From: Sabulicella glaciei
Lineage (GTDB): Bacteria > Pseudomonadota > Alphaproteobacteria > Acetobacterales > Acetobacteraceae
Length of the DNA stretch: 43,076 nucleotides
Assembly (NCBI RefSeq): GCF_026183895.1
Contig: NZ_JAPFQI010000028.1
Location: forward strand, 1 to 43,076
Direction: 5' to 3'
Within the stretch, counting starts at the first letter, position 1. Every line of letters begins with the position of its first letter. A program made the translations under genes and the position numbers. The notes below the pieces were generated by a model. The model saw only the letters and a list, made by a program, of their open reading frames with translations, was not told the DNA's origin and ran no database searches. Of this stretch, positions 26,078 to 34,335 are shown piece by piece.

Positions 26078-27628
26078 TCAGGCCGCGTCCGCCTGGAGAA
26101 GCGACCGGACCATTTCCCATCGCGCCGCTTCCTCTGCCGTCATCTCCGGTGAGGAGACGCATCCGAAACGGGCGGCGTCGGCCAGGGTCCGTGCCGCGGC
26201 GTCGCTGCGCCGGTCCGGTCCCGTCAGCCGGAACGAGGCCGGCGAAAGCGGGCCGAAAAGCAGGGCGCGGCGAAGCTCCGGCCAAAGGTCCGGGTCCGGC
26301 TCGACGCCGGCATTCCGCGCGAAAAGCAGCGCCATTGCATGCATGGGCAACATTTGCGGCCCGCCTCGCCCCGCGCGGCAGGCAGCAATCCCCTCGCGCA
26401 TGGCCGCGGGACCCGGGGGAGCGACCACGCCGGACCATGCATAGGCCAGCCACCGGGCCTGCAGCTCCAGCACGGGGAAGTAGGGTCCTGCCTGGTCGAA
26501 GAGGCCGAGAAAGGCGAGGCCGTCCAGCTCGGGGTGGAAGGTGTGGTCGTGCAGGTCGATATGCTGGTCGTCCAGGTCCAGCGCCTGGCGGATCTCCGGC
26601 GCCAGGAACGGGAGCGAGAGGCGGTAGCCGGTCCCGAAGATGAGCGCGTCCGTGTCGGCCTCCGCGCTGCCATCGGCAAAACCCACACGCTGCCCTGCGA
26701 CCTCGGAGATCCAGGGCCGGACGCGGATCCGTCCTTCCGCAACGAGGCTCAGGTAGTGCTGCGACTGCGTCAGCCCAGCGGCGAAGATGTCGGCGTCCGG
26801 CTGCGGCGCCCCGGCCTGCTCTGGGCTGCCGGCGCTCGACACCACGAGGCGGCGCAGCCCCTCCGCCACTGCGGCGGGCGGCAGGGCGCCCCCGGCCAAT
26901 GCGGCGAAGCGCGTGAAGGCGACATGGTCCGTCGGGACCCCGCCCGTCAGCTTCTGCAGGACGTAGCGCTGCCGGCGCAGCGTCACGGTCACGCGGCGCG
27001 CCCCAGCCAGTGCCAGCTCCGAGGCGATTTCCAGCGCGCTGATCGAACATCCGGCGATGACCACCGAGCGGCCGCGGTACGCTGCCGGGCCGGCGTAATC
27101 GAAGCCATGGCTGACGCCGCCCGCGCCGGCGAAGCTGCCGAGCCCAGGGACCTCCGGAATCGAAGGCGAGTTGTAACGGCCCGTGGCCACGACGACGCGC
27201 GCGAAATGCTCGACGCGGAACTCCCCGCCCCCTCGCGAGCGGAGGATCCACCCCTGCCCCGCTTCCGATCGGCTGAGGCACTCGACCCGCGTTCCGAGCC
27301 GCAGCCGCGGCAGCAGCCCAGCCTGGGCAGCGTAGCGGCGGAGGTACTGGAGCATCTCCTCCTGGGTCGGAAAGGCGGGCGTTCCTGGCGCATGGTCCAG
27401 CTCCGCGAAGGCGGTCATGACGCGGCTGGTGTTGGTGTGCATGCCCGGCCAGGCGCCGCTCATCGGGGAGGCCGCGTTCCATTGGCCACCCAGCTCGTCC
27501 GCCGCCTCGAACAGCACGGGCTCGAAGCCCTGGCGCGCCAACCACGCGCCGGCCACAAGGCCCGCCGGACCTGCGCCGATGATGGCCACCGCGCGCTGCG
27601 GCATCGGGATAGGAGTTTCGTTGCTCAT
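26078..27628 (-). CDS. FAD-dependent flavin monooxygenase (FMO family)
   Basis: A 516-residue flavoprotein with FAD motif IIGAGPAGLVAGAWLARQG at about 16-34 and the FMO region LGGQWNAASPMSGAWPGMHTN near 46. It has a second dinucleotide site VVIAGCSISALEIASELALAG (GxSxSA form) and the late motif FGTGYRLSLPFL. It is the usual length for class B monooxygenases and probably uses NADPH and O2. The SD AGAGGAG precedes ATG 27628. It is divergent from the PPOX gene pair across a 127-base AT-rich region carrying paired CTTAAG sites, so it is a likely regulatory target of the PPOX-GAF-winged-helix protein. Substrate unknown. Confidence 0.9.
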   Translation of the reverse strand: MSNETPIPMPQRAVAIIGAGPAGLVAGAWLARQGFEPVLFEAADELGGQWNAASPMSGAWPGMHTNTSRVMTAFAELDHAPGTPAFPTQEEMLQYLRRYAAQAGLLPRLRLGTRVECLSRSEAGQGWILRSRGGGEFRVEHFARVVVATGRYNSPSIPEVPGLGSFAGAGGVSHGFDYAGPAAYRGRSVVIAGCSISALEIASELALAGARRVTVTLRRQRYVLQKLTGGVPTDHVAFTRFAALAGGALPPAAVAEGLRRLVVSSAGSPEQAGAPQPDADIFAAGLTQSQHYLSLVAEGRIRVRPWISEVAGQRVGFADGSAEADTDALIFGTGYRLSLPFLAPEIRQALDLDDQHIDLHDHTFHPELDGLAFLGLFDQAGPYFPVLELQARWLAYAWSGVVAPPGPAAMREGIAACRAGRGGPQMLPMHAMALLFARNAGVEPDPDLWPELRRALLFGPLSPASFRLTGPDRRSDAAARTLADAARFGCVSSPEMTAEEAARWEMVRSLLQADAA

Positions 27629-27755
27629 GCCGGGGCTCCTCTGCCGGAAGATCGTGGGCTGGGCTTAGCCTCGCCGGCTGCGTGGCCGCTTCCTAAATCT
27701 TCCTTAAGTGGCCCTCTCGCTTCTTAAGATTTTCCTATTCGACTAGCCTCTCCGC
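27629..27755. promoter_or_regulatory. AT-rich divergent promoter with two CTTAAG palindromes
   Basis: Two CTTAAG palindromes lie at 27703-27708 and 27723-27728, centres 20 bases apart (two helical turns). They sit in an imperfect larger inverted repeat: AAATCTTCCTTAAG on one side and CTTAAGATTTT on the other. The segment is strikingly AT-rich for this genome. It is placed between the FMO (minus) and PPOX (plus) genes and so is a candidate operator plus promoter. I cannot assign -35/-10 hexamers confidently. Confidence 0.5.
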
Positions 27756-28247
27756 ATGCAATCTGCCCCGGGCTGCCTGATCGACGCGGAACTGGCCGGC
27801 TTCCTTGAGTCTCCGGTCATGATCATCGTCGGAACCGGGCTTGGGGGCGTGCCGGAAATCGGGCGCGGCCTCGGTGCCTTGGTCGAGGCAGGCGGCGCCG
27901 CCCTGCACCTCGTCGTCTCCGCTTGGCAGTGGCCCCGGACAGTGTCGCAGGCACGTGAGAGCGGGACCATCGCCATCACCTTTGCCCGGCCCACCGATTA
28001 CGTGACGTATCAGGTGAAGGGGCAGGTGGAGTGGATCGGCCCCCTCACGCCAGCGCTCCACGCCCGCGCGGCGCGCTACGCCGCCGAGATCGCCGAGGTG
28101 CTGGCAGGGCTCGGCATGTCGCCCGAACTCACGGCGCCGTGGCGGTCCAAGCGCGACCTGGTGGCCTTGCGCATCCGGCCGCAGCAGGCTTTCGTGCAGA
28201 CGCCGGGCCCCCGGGCTGGCCATGCCCTGGCCGAGCGCACCGGATGA
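27756..28247 (+). CDS. Pyridoxamine 5'-phosphate oxidase-like (PPOX) FMN protein
   Basis: A 163-residue split-barrel flavin-binding protein. FLESPVMIIVGTGLGGVPEIGRGLGA at about residues 16-41 and LHLVVSAWQWPRTVSQARESGTIAITFARPTDYVTYQVKGQVEW fit the PPOX/flavin reductase-like barrel. Members bind FMN, F420 or haem, and this one has no key catalytic residues I can name. It lacks an obvious SD, and ATG 27756 lies just after the AT-rich promoter, so the message may be leaderless or have a short leader. Its TGA overlaps the ATG of the next gene (ATGA), so the pair is coupled. Confidence 0.8.
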   Translation: MQSAPGCLIDAELAGFLESPVMIIVGTGLGGVPEIGRGLGALVEAGGAALHLVVSAWQWPRTVSQARESGTIAITFARPTDYVTYQVKGQVEWIGPLTPALHARAARYAAEIAEVLAGLGMSPELTAPWRSKRDLVALRIRPQQAFVQTPGPRAGHALAERTG

Positions 28248-29581
28248 CGTCCCTCTCCTTTCTCGATGCCTGCTTCGAGGGCGTGGTCCCCTCCATCCTC
28301 TGCACGCTGGCTGCCGACGGCACGCCGAACGTCTCCTATCTTTCGCATGTCGCGCGGCTCGGCGACGCGCAGGTCGCGCTCTCGAACCAGTTCTTCTCCA
28401 AGACCTCGGCCAATCTGCGCGGCAATCCACGTGCCGCCTTGCTGATCGTGGACCCGCGGAACGGCACGCAGCATCGGCTCGACATCCTTTATCGCGGGAG
28501 CGTGCAGGGCGGCCCGGCCTTCGACCGCATGGCCGCGGATCTGCGCGCGACGAGCGTGCAGCTCGGCATGGCCGACGTGATGCGGCTGCGCGCCATCGAC
28601 ATCTTCGATGTCCTCGACGTGCGGCAGGTGCAGAGCGACAGGGAGGCCGCGCCGCCGGGCCCGCCTTCCGGCCAGAGCCTCGCGCGCGCGCTGGCGGTGA
28701 CCGAGGCGCTGATGCGCGCGACCGCGCTGGGCGGCATGGTGGACGCCGTGCTCGACGCGCTAGCCTCCGCCTTCGGGCACGAGGCGACGCTCCTGCTGCT
28801 GCACGAGCCAGCCCGTGGCTGTCTCGTCGCGCTGGGAAGCCGCGGCTACGGGACAAGCGGCATCGGTGCCGAGGTGCCGCTGGGCGAGGGGCTGATCGGC
28901 CTGGCCGCGCAGGACCGACGCCCGGTGCGCGTGGGGGACGCAAGCCGCCTGCGCCGCTACGGCGCCGCCATCCTGGCCGGTTCCGAGCAGGAGGCGCGGA
29001 CGCGTTCGGTTGCCCTGCCGCGCGTGCCGGACGCGATGAGCCAGATCGCCGTGCCGATGGAAGCGCAGGGGCGGCTACAGGGCGTGCTGTTCCTGGAAAG
29101 CAAAAGGCGGATGGCTTTCGACGCCGAGGATGGCCTCGTGCTTTCCCTGGTGGCCCGGCAACTCGGCCTCGCGATTGCGCTGGCCGAGGCCGAGGCGGGG
29201 GACGCCACCCCCCTCGCCCCGTCGGGCCAAGCGGAGGTCGCACGGGGCCGTTCCGCGCAGGTGGTGCACCACGCGCAGGACGACAGCGTGTTCATCGACC
29301 ATCAGTACTTGGTCAAGGGCGTCCCCGGCCGGCTGCTGATGTGGATGCTCGATGCCCACTCGGCCTCCGGCCGCATCGACTTCACGAACCGCGAGATCCG
29401 GGCCGATGCCGGGATGCGGCTGCCCGAACTGAAGGACAACCTCGAAACGCGGCTTCTCCTCCTGCAGCGGAGACTTGAGGACAAGCGTGCGCCGCTCCGC
29501 CTGCATCGCCCGGCGCGCGGCCGCATCCGCCTTGAGGTGACGGCCCGGCTGGACATCGTCAGCGACCGCAATCCGTCCTGA
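28244..29581 (+). CDS. PPOX-GAF protein with winged-helix-like C terminus
   Basis: A 445-residue multidomain protein. Residues about 5-130 are a PPOX/FMN barrel (TLAADGTPNVSYLSHVARL, VALSNQFFSKTSANLRGNPRAALLIVDP). Residues about 150-310 are a GAF domain (LGEGLIGLAAQDRRPVRVGD, SQIAVPMEAQGRLQGVLFLES). Residues about 350-445 form a C-terminal segment (DHQYLVKGVPGRLLMW, INFTN-like region FTNREIRADAGMRLPELKDNLETRLLLLQRRL) that looks like a winged-helix module; I recall this tail on other GAF proteins. The ATG at 28244 overlaps the stop of the previous PPOX gene. It may sense flavin redox state or a small molecule and control the divergent FMO. DNA binding is inferred, not shown. Confidence 0.75.
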   Translation: MTSLSFLDACFEGVVPSILCTLAADGTPNVSYLSHVARLGDAQVALSNQFFSKTSANLRGNPRAALLIVDPRNGTQHRLDILYRGSVQGGPAFDRMAADLRATSVQLGMADVMRLRAIDIFDVLDVRQVQSDREAAPPGPPSGQSLARALAVTEALMRATALGGMVDAVLDALASAFGHEATLLLLHEPARGCLVALGSRGYGTSGIGAEVPLGEGLIGLAAQDRRPVRVGDASRLRRYGAAILAGSEQEARTRSVALPRVPDAMSQIAVPMEAQGRLQGVLFLESKRRMAFDAEDGLVLSLVARQLGLAIALAEAEAGDATPLAPSGQAEVARGRSAQVVHHAQDDSVFIDHQYLVKGVPGRLLMWMLDAHSASGRIDFTNREIRADAGMRLPELKDNLETRLLLLQRRLEDKRAPLRLHRPARGRIRLEVTARLDIVSDRNPS

Positions 29582-29697
29582 CCTGTCGTGCCCCACTTCC
29601 CTTTCTCGCCGGGGGCGGGGACCATGGCAGGAGCCGTCCTTCCCTTGAGGCGGAGAAACCGCACCGCAGGGCGGCAAAACAGATGGGAGAAACGCCA

Positions 29698-30699
29698 ATG
29701 ATCGACCGGATCACCAAGAGGGCGATCCTGCCTCGCCGCGCGGCACTCGCCCTCCTTGGCGGCGGCGGCGCCAGCGTCGCAGGCTCGGCCCGCGCTTCCG
29801 ACTACCCGACGCGGCCGGTCAGGATCATCGTTCCCTACACGCCCGGCGGCTTCACCGATCTTTCCACGCGCCTGGTCGCGGAGCCGCTTTCGCGGGCCCT
29901 GCGGCAGCCGGTGGTGGTGGAGAACCGGCCCGGTGCGAACAGCATCCTCGGCGCGGGGGTGGCGGCTTCCAGCCCGCCTGACGGGCATACGCTCGTCATG
30001 GTGCTTCCCGCGCATGCGGCGAACGCGACGCTCCAGGCCGGGAAGATGCCCTTCGACCCGATTACCAGCTTCACGCCCGTCTCGCTCGTCGCCACCTCGC
30101 CCCTGGTCCTCGCCGGTGGCCGGAGCCTTCCGGCCAGCACGCTTCAGGAATTCATCGAGCACGCGAAGGGCCGGCCCGACGCGATCACCTATGGATCGAG
30201 CGGCATCGGCTCGACCGCGCATCTCGCCATGGAACTCCTGAAGATGCGCACCGGGATCCGCATGGTCCACGCACCGTATCGCGGCACCCAGCCGGCGCTC
30301 CAGGACCTCATGGCCGGCAACATCGGCGCGATGTTCGACGTCAACTCCGCACTGGCCCCTCAGTTCGAGGCCGGGACCATCCGCGCGCTGGGCATCGCAA
30401 GTAGCGAGCGCGCGGCCTTCGCTCCCAACATCCCAACCATCCAGGAGCAGGGCATTCCTGACTTCGCCGTCAGCACCTGGTCCATGCTGCTCGCGCCCGC
30501 GGGGACGCCACCTGCCATCGTCGAGCGGATTTCCTCCGAAGTGACGCGCATCGTCCGCGAACCGGCGATGACGGCGCGGCTCCGCGAGATCGGCCTCCTC
30601 GCGGAAGGTCGCAATCCCGCCCAGACGAGCGAGTTGCTGCGATCGGAGGTGACGCGCTGGGCCGAAGTCATCCGCACGGCCAATGTGACCGTCGAATAG
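29698..30699 (+). CDS. Bug-family tripartite tricarboxylate transporter-type binding protein
   Basis: A 333-residue periplasmic binding protein, second Bug member in the window. The signal peptide (RRAALALLGGGGASVAGSARA) ends near residue 34. Family blocks are PTRPVRIIVPYTPGGFTDLSTR, VVENRPGANSILGAGVAASSPPDGHTL and HAPYRGTQPALQDLMAGNIGAMFD. ATG 29698 is chosen because GGGAGA lies eight bases upstream; an upstream in-frame ATG at 29683 overlaps that SD. No TctAB genes are nearby. Ligand unknown. It shares little with the other Bug beyond family motifs, so the two are not a recent duplication. Confidence 0.94.
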   Translation: MIDRITKRAILPRRAALALLGGGGASVAGSARASDYPTRPVRIIVPYTPGGFTDLSTRLVAEPLSRALRQPVVVENRPGANSILGAGVAASSPPDGHTLVMVLPAHAANATLQAGKMPFDPITSFTPVSLVATSPLVLAGGRSLPASTLQEFIEHAKGRPDAITYGSSGIGSTAHLAMELLKMRTGIRMVHAPYRGTQPALQDLMAGNIGAMFDVNSALAPQFEAGTIRALGIASSERAAFAPNIPTIQEQGIPDFAVSTWSMLLAPAGTPPAIVERISSEVTRIVREPAMTARLREIGLLAEGRNPAQTSELLRSEVTRWAEVIRTANVTVE

Positions 30700-31131
30700 G
30701 GCGCGACACTTCCCGGCAGAGCACGCTGCTCGCGATGCCGGGTGCGCACGCTCTCCTGCAGCGTGGACCAGGTCGCGCAGTCCTTCACGGAGGCAAGGAG
30801 CTTCGCCCCTCGCCTACACCGTTTCCCGCTGCGCCCGGTGCTGGCAGGGGCACGAGACCGGACGGTTGAAGCGCCACCGCGACTGAAACCCGTGTTGACG
30901 CGCTTCTCCGCCTGCCAGGGCGCGATGCTGGAACCGTGGAGCAGAACCGGGCAAGGACCCGCGTTCGATCATGGAGGAGGTCTGATGCGCCTGCTGGGAA
31001 CCCGGCCCCAGGCGGTCCCACCTGGACGCGCACTCTTGCCGAGACGCATGCTGCTCCAACGCATCGGGCAATTACGGGGGCGCTGCGCGCCTCAACAGAA
31101 TGCACCAGCGGGCCAAAGAGGAGGCAACGCC
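30700..31131 (+). other. Intergenic region before PAS gene; possible N-terminal extension
   Basis: This 432-base stretch has no separate gene I can support. An in-frame ATG at 30985, preceded by GGAGGAGG (30973-30980, four-base spacing), would extend the PAS protein by 49 basic residues. I do not prefer it because the extension shows no domain and a better spaced SD precedes GTG 31132. Confidence 0.45.
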
Positions 31132-31596
31132 GTGAGTGGTGGGGAACTGAGCCCTGGGGAACTCGACCGTGTGGGCCGCGCGCTGCTCGGCACGGCATCC
31201 GACGCCATCATCGTGGCCGACCGGGACGGCATCATCCGCTTCTGGAACCCGGGAGCCGAGCGCATCTTCGGCCTTCCCGCCGCAGAAGCGCTCGGCCAGT
31301 CGCTCGACATCATCATTCCAGAGCCGCAGCGGGCCCGTCACTGGGCCGGTTTCCGGCACGTCATGCATACGGGCGAGAGCCGCTACGGCGCTGGCGAACT
31401 GCTCGCCGTTCCAGGCCTACGCGCGGATGGTGGCCGCATCTCACTCGAGTTCACCATCGTGCCGCTCCATGCGCCCGATGGTCGGATGGAGGGCATGGCC
31501 GCGATCCTGCGGGACGTGACGCGCCGCTTCGAGGAGCTGCGAGCCCTGCGGCGGGAACTGGCTGCCAGCCGGGCAAAGACAGACCAGCCCGGCTAG
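31132..31596 (+). CDS. Single-domain PAS sensor protein
   Basis: A 154-residue stand-alone PAS/PAC protein with no kinase or other output. DAIIVADRDGIIRFWNPGAERIFGLPAAEALGQSLDIIIPE and GRISLEFTIVPLHAPDGRMEGMAAILRDVTRRFEELRALRREL are the PAS core and PAC/coiled-coil end. Start GTG 31132 is taken because AGAGGAGG lies seven bases upstream. The fold usually binds haem, flavin or a small ligand; the binding residues cannot be fixed here. Output might be through pairing with another sensor such as the HWE kinase, which is speculation. Confidence 0.85.
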   Translation: MSGGELSPGELDRVGRALLGTASDAIIVADRDGIIRFWNPGAERIFGLPAAEALGQSLDIIIPEPQRARHWAGFRHVMHTGESRYGAGELLAVPGLRADGGRISLEFTIVPLHAPDGRMEGMAAILRDVTRRFEELRALRRELAASRAKTDQPG

Positions 31597-31910
31597 TCCT
31601 GCCGCGGCCCCTCGGCACCGAACCCGGCCGTCGACTCCAAGCCACCTGCCGTTCTGCCTTCAGCCGCGCAGGCTGAGGCAGGGGCGCGGGCCGGTAAGGC
31701 CCAGCTTGGCCCCGGTCATGAGCGCGTGCGGAGGGCAGGCCGTCCTGTTCCTCGCCTCCTGGATCCGGTCGGGGCCATTCAAGCCAGCCCGATGAAGCGC
31801 ATGGCTGGAGGCAAGGAGCTCCGCCGCCCAACGGCACGGGCATCCGGTCCCTGACGAGGCATGGACCTTGTCCGACCCCTCTGCGCGACCCACATCGCGC
31901 ATGAGAAAGA
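31597..31910 (+). other. Intergenic region, no gene seen
   Basis: This 314-base gap before the transglycosylase gene holds no convincing frame. Only a weak SD (GAGAAAGA) lies upstream of ATG 31911. No terminator or promoter is clear to me. Confidence 0.45.
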
Positions 31911-32783
31911 ATGCAGAACATCCACCGTCCCACCGACCGGCTGCTTCAGCCCCGGACCCTGATTGCCATTTGCCTGGCGGTGCTGCCGCTGGGCTTCGCG
32001 GCCGGCTACGCGCTGCGCGAGTGGCCGCCTTCGGCCCTGGAAGCGCCGCGTCCTGCGTCAGAGCACCGATCGGCGGCTGCCGGCGCTCAGAACCCCTCGC
32101 CGGCCGCACCACCTCGCGCTTCCTCCGCCGCCCGTGCAGGATCGCGTGGGGGGCTGGACGAGATCACGAACGCCACGCAGGCCGCCGCGGTCCAGACCGG
32201 CATTGACCGCACGGTCCTCCTGGCCTTCGCCGCCAGCGAGAGCAGCCTGCGCGCCTCGGCCCGCAACAGCCGCTCCTCGGCGGTGGGGCTCATGCAGTTC
32301 ACGGAGCAGTCCTGGCTCCTCGCCGTGCGCCGCTTCGGCCATTCCCATGGGCTGGGTGAGCTGGCGGGCCGGATCACCCAGCGCCAGGGCCGGTTCGGCA
32401 TGGCATCGGAGGAGGAATTGTCGCGCGTCCTGGACCTGCGTGGCGACGCGCGCCTTGCCGCATCCCTGGCAGCCGAAACGGCCCGCTTCAATGCCGCACG
32501 CTTCCGGGGTCGCTTCGGCAGCGAGGCCGCGCCCGACGCCCTCTACGCGATGCACGTGCTGGGCACGCAGGGGGGCCTCCGTCTCCTCGACGCCGTGCGC
32601 AGGGAACCCGCGCGCCCCGCGAGCGAGGTGATTGCTGCGCCGGCGATCGCCGCCAATTCGCGCATCTTCCGCCCACAAGGCCGCGACCTGACCGCCACGG
32701 AGGCGATGGGCCAACTCCGCCTGCGCTACCTGGCAGGCATGGACATGGCGATGCGGCGTGAGGTCGTCGCGCTGCGGGACTAG
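31911..32783 (+). CDS. Membrane-anchored lytic transglycosylase-like (SLT) protein
   Basis: A 290-residue protein with one N-terminal hydrophobic helix (about residues 15-35), then a low-complexity Ala/Pro/Ser linker (45-78), then an SLT/goose-lysozyme-like domain (about 85-230). The catalytic Glu is E110 in AFAASESSLR, followed by GLMQFTEQSWL at 126-136, the hallmark of family 1 lytic transglycosylases. The product would cleave the glycan strands of peptidoglycan in the periplasm while anchored in the inner membrane. Its stop at 32783 overlaps the 3' end of the opposite-strand DehI gene by four bases. No secretion system genes accompany it. The start has a weak SD and is not certain. Confidence 0.85.
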   Translation: MQNIHRPTDRLLQPRTLIAICLAVLPLGFAAGYALREWPPSALEAPRPASEHRSAAAGAQNPSPAAPPRASSAARAGSRGGLDEITNATQAAAVQTGIDRTVLLAFAASESSLRASARNSRSSAVGLMQFTEQSWLLAVRRFGHSHGLGELAGRITQRQGRFGMASEEELSRVLDLRGDARLAASLAAETARFNAARFRGRFGSEAAPDALYAMHVLGTQGGLRLLDAVRREPARPASEVIAAPAIAANSRIFRPQGRDLTATEAMGQLRLRYLAGMDMAMRREVVALRD

Positions 32784-33610
32784 CCTGGCATCCCGGCTGG
32801 AAATTCGCCGCCTTGCTGCGGAAGAAGGCCGTGCAGGGCAAGGCAGACGGTGGACAGGTCCGGAATGACACGCCCCGTGAACTCGTCCAGGGCCGAGCGG
32901 ATTTCCGCCCCGCTTCCGGCCGGCGGCGGGGTGGTGCCCGGCATCAGAAGGCGCGCCTCCTCCTCGGCGTGGCGCCGGATCGCCGCGCTTGCTTGTTCCA
33001 ACGCGCCGGGCGCGTAGAGCGGACCCAGCCAGACCGGAAGGGCGTCGAGGATGGCCGGCCAAGGCGCCAGATGCAGGTACAGGCTCGGGATCACGCCGGG
33101 GCGGACGTCGTGGCGGGACGAAAGGGCCTGCACGGCACGAGCGACGCCAGGACCAAGCTCCGCGAGGCGCGGCAGCGGGTCGATCGGGTCCGGCGCAGCG
33201 GGAATCCCCGGCGTTGGCTCCAGGCGGGCGGCCGGGGCATCGGGCTCCTGCAGCCGCATCCGCAGGGCGGTGAGGGCGAGGAGATTCGTGAGGTTGCCCC
33301 GCGTATAGGCAAGCACGATGGCCCGTATTCGCGCGATCTCCGCCTCGCCGCAGCCCACCGAGTTCCAGTCGACGGGGGCCAGGGCCGGCAGGGATGGCCG
33401 AGCAGCAAGCCGCTGCCGCGCCGCGTCCATCTGCGCAGAGCGCACGACCGGGCCCGCAACTTCCCACGCCCAGGGCAGGACGCCGGGAAGCGCGGCGAAG
33501 TGCCGCCAGATCAGGTTGACCAGCGGGAGACCGGAAGCCGCCCGGATCCCGTCATAGATGCGGGCGGCTTCCGGTGGGGCATCGGCCTCGCGGATCTCCG
33601 GCAGGGTCAT
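32780..33610 (-). CDS. DehI-type (group I) 2-haloacid dehalogenase family protein
   Basis: A 276-residue cytoplasmic protein of the DehI family, whose members remove halogen from D- and L-2-haloacids with inversion using a water nucleophile. It shows the family's internal duplication: LPLVNLIWRHFAALPGVLPWAWE (28-50) and GVIPSLYLHLAPWPAILDALPVW (172-194). An Asp falls at 189 in the second repeat; whether it equals the catalytic Asp of characterised DehI needs an alignment. The length is close to characterised members (about 290-300). The ATG at 33610 overlaps the TGA of the HAD dehalogenase gene (33607-33610), so translation is coupled. A non-dehalogenase relative is possible. Confidence 0.8.
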   Translation of the reverse strand: MTLPEIREADAPPEAARIYDGIRAASGLPLVNLIWRHFAALPGVLPWAWEVAGPVVRSAQMDAARQRLAARPSLPALAPVDWNSVGCGEAEIARIRAIVLAYTRGNLTNLLALTALRMRLQEPDAPAARLEPTPGIPAAPDPIDPLPRLAELGPGVARAVQALSSRHDVRPGVIPSLYLHLAPWPAILDALPVWLGPLYAPGALEQASAAIRRHAEEEARLLMPGTTPPPAGSGAEIRSALDEFTGRVIPDLSTVCLALHGLLPQQGGEFPAGMPG

Positions 33611-34296
33611 CGGTAGCTCTCCAGAAGGGATGGAAGTTCGGCCAGCGTGCGGATCTCGCGGCAGGGTTCTCCCGGCAGCCGGTCGGGGCGCTGCCCCTGC
33701 CGGTTGCACCAGATGACCCGCATGCCGAAGGCCGCGGCCGCATGCGCATCCCAGGCATTGGACGACAGGAAGCAGATGGCGTCCGCGGAGACACCGAGGC
33801 GGTCGACGGCCAACTGATAGACGCGTCGGTCCGGCTTGAAGGTCTTCACCTCGTCCACCGACAGGACAGCGTTGAAAGCCTCGGAAAGACCCGCCCCCTC
33901 GACGGCGCTCGCGAGCATGTCGGGCGAGCCGTTGGAAAGGATGGCGGTCACGAGGCCGGCCTGCCGCAGGGCCTCCAGCACCGAAGGCACCTCGGGAAAG
34001 CAGCCAAGCGTCCGGTAAAGATCGAGGAGCCGCTCCCGAAGGCTGTCATCCTCCGCAAGGCCGAGCGTCTCGAGCGAATGGTCCAGCGCCTCGCCCGTCA
34101 CCTGCCAGAACGGAACGTAAAAACCCTGCAAGGCGCGCAGCCAGGAATACTGAAGCTGCTTGTCACGCCAAAGGGTGGTGAGGGCCGCCCTCCTGTCATC
34201 CGGCACCTCCGCGCAGCCGGAAGCCGCCGTGCCGAAGTCGAAGAGCGTGCCATAGGCGTCGAAGACGCAGGCGCGGATCCCCGTCAGCGCCGTCAT
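33607..34296 (-). CDS. L-2-haloacid dehalogenase (HAD type II)
   Basis: A 229-residue haloacid dehalogenase-superfamily enzyme with the L-DEX signature: nucleophile Asp in VFDAYGTLFDFGTAAS (near residue 12), Arg in TLWRDKQLQYSWLRAL, SNGSPDML with Ser-Asn, FKPDRRVYQLAVDRLG with Lys and Tyr, and SSNAWDAHAAAAFGMRVIW with the diagnostic S-S-N-x-x-D. It hydrolyses L-2-haloacids to D-2-hydroxyacids through an ester on Asp. It lies 39 bases after the GST gene and overlaps the DehI gene by four bases downstream. SD is weak. Close to the usual 220-230 residue length. Confidence 0.93.
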   Translation of the reverse strand: MTALTGIRACVFDAYGTLFDFGTAASGCAEVPDDRRAALTTLWRDKQLQYSWLRALQGFYVPFWQVTGEALDHSLETLGLAEDDSLRERLLDLYRTLGCFPEVPSVLEALRQAGLVTAILSNGSPDMLASAVEGAGLSEAFNAVLSVDEVKTFKPDRRVYQLAVDRLGVSADAICFLSSNAWDAHAAAAFGMRVIWCNRQGQRPDRLPGEPCREIRTLAELPSLLESYR

Positions 34297-34335
34297 GCGT
34301 CCAGCCTGTCCTGGCTCATAGAGACGTCTCCCTGT

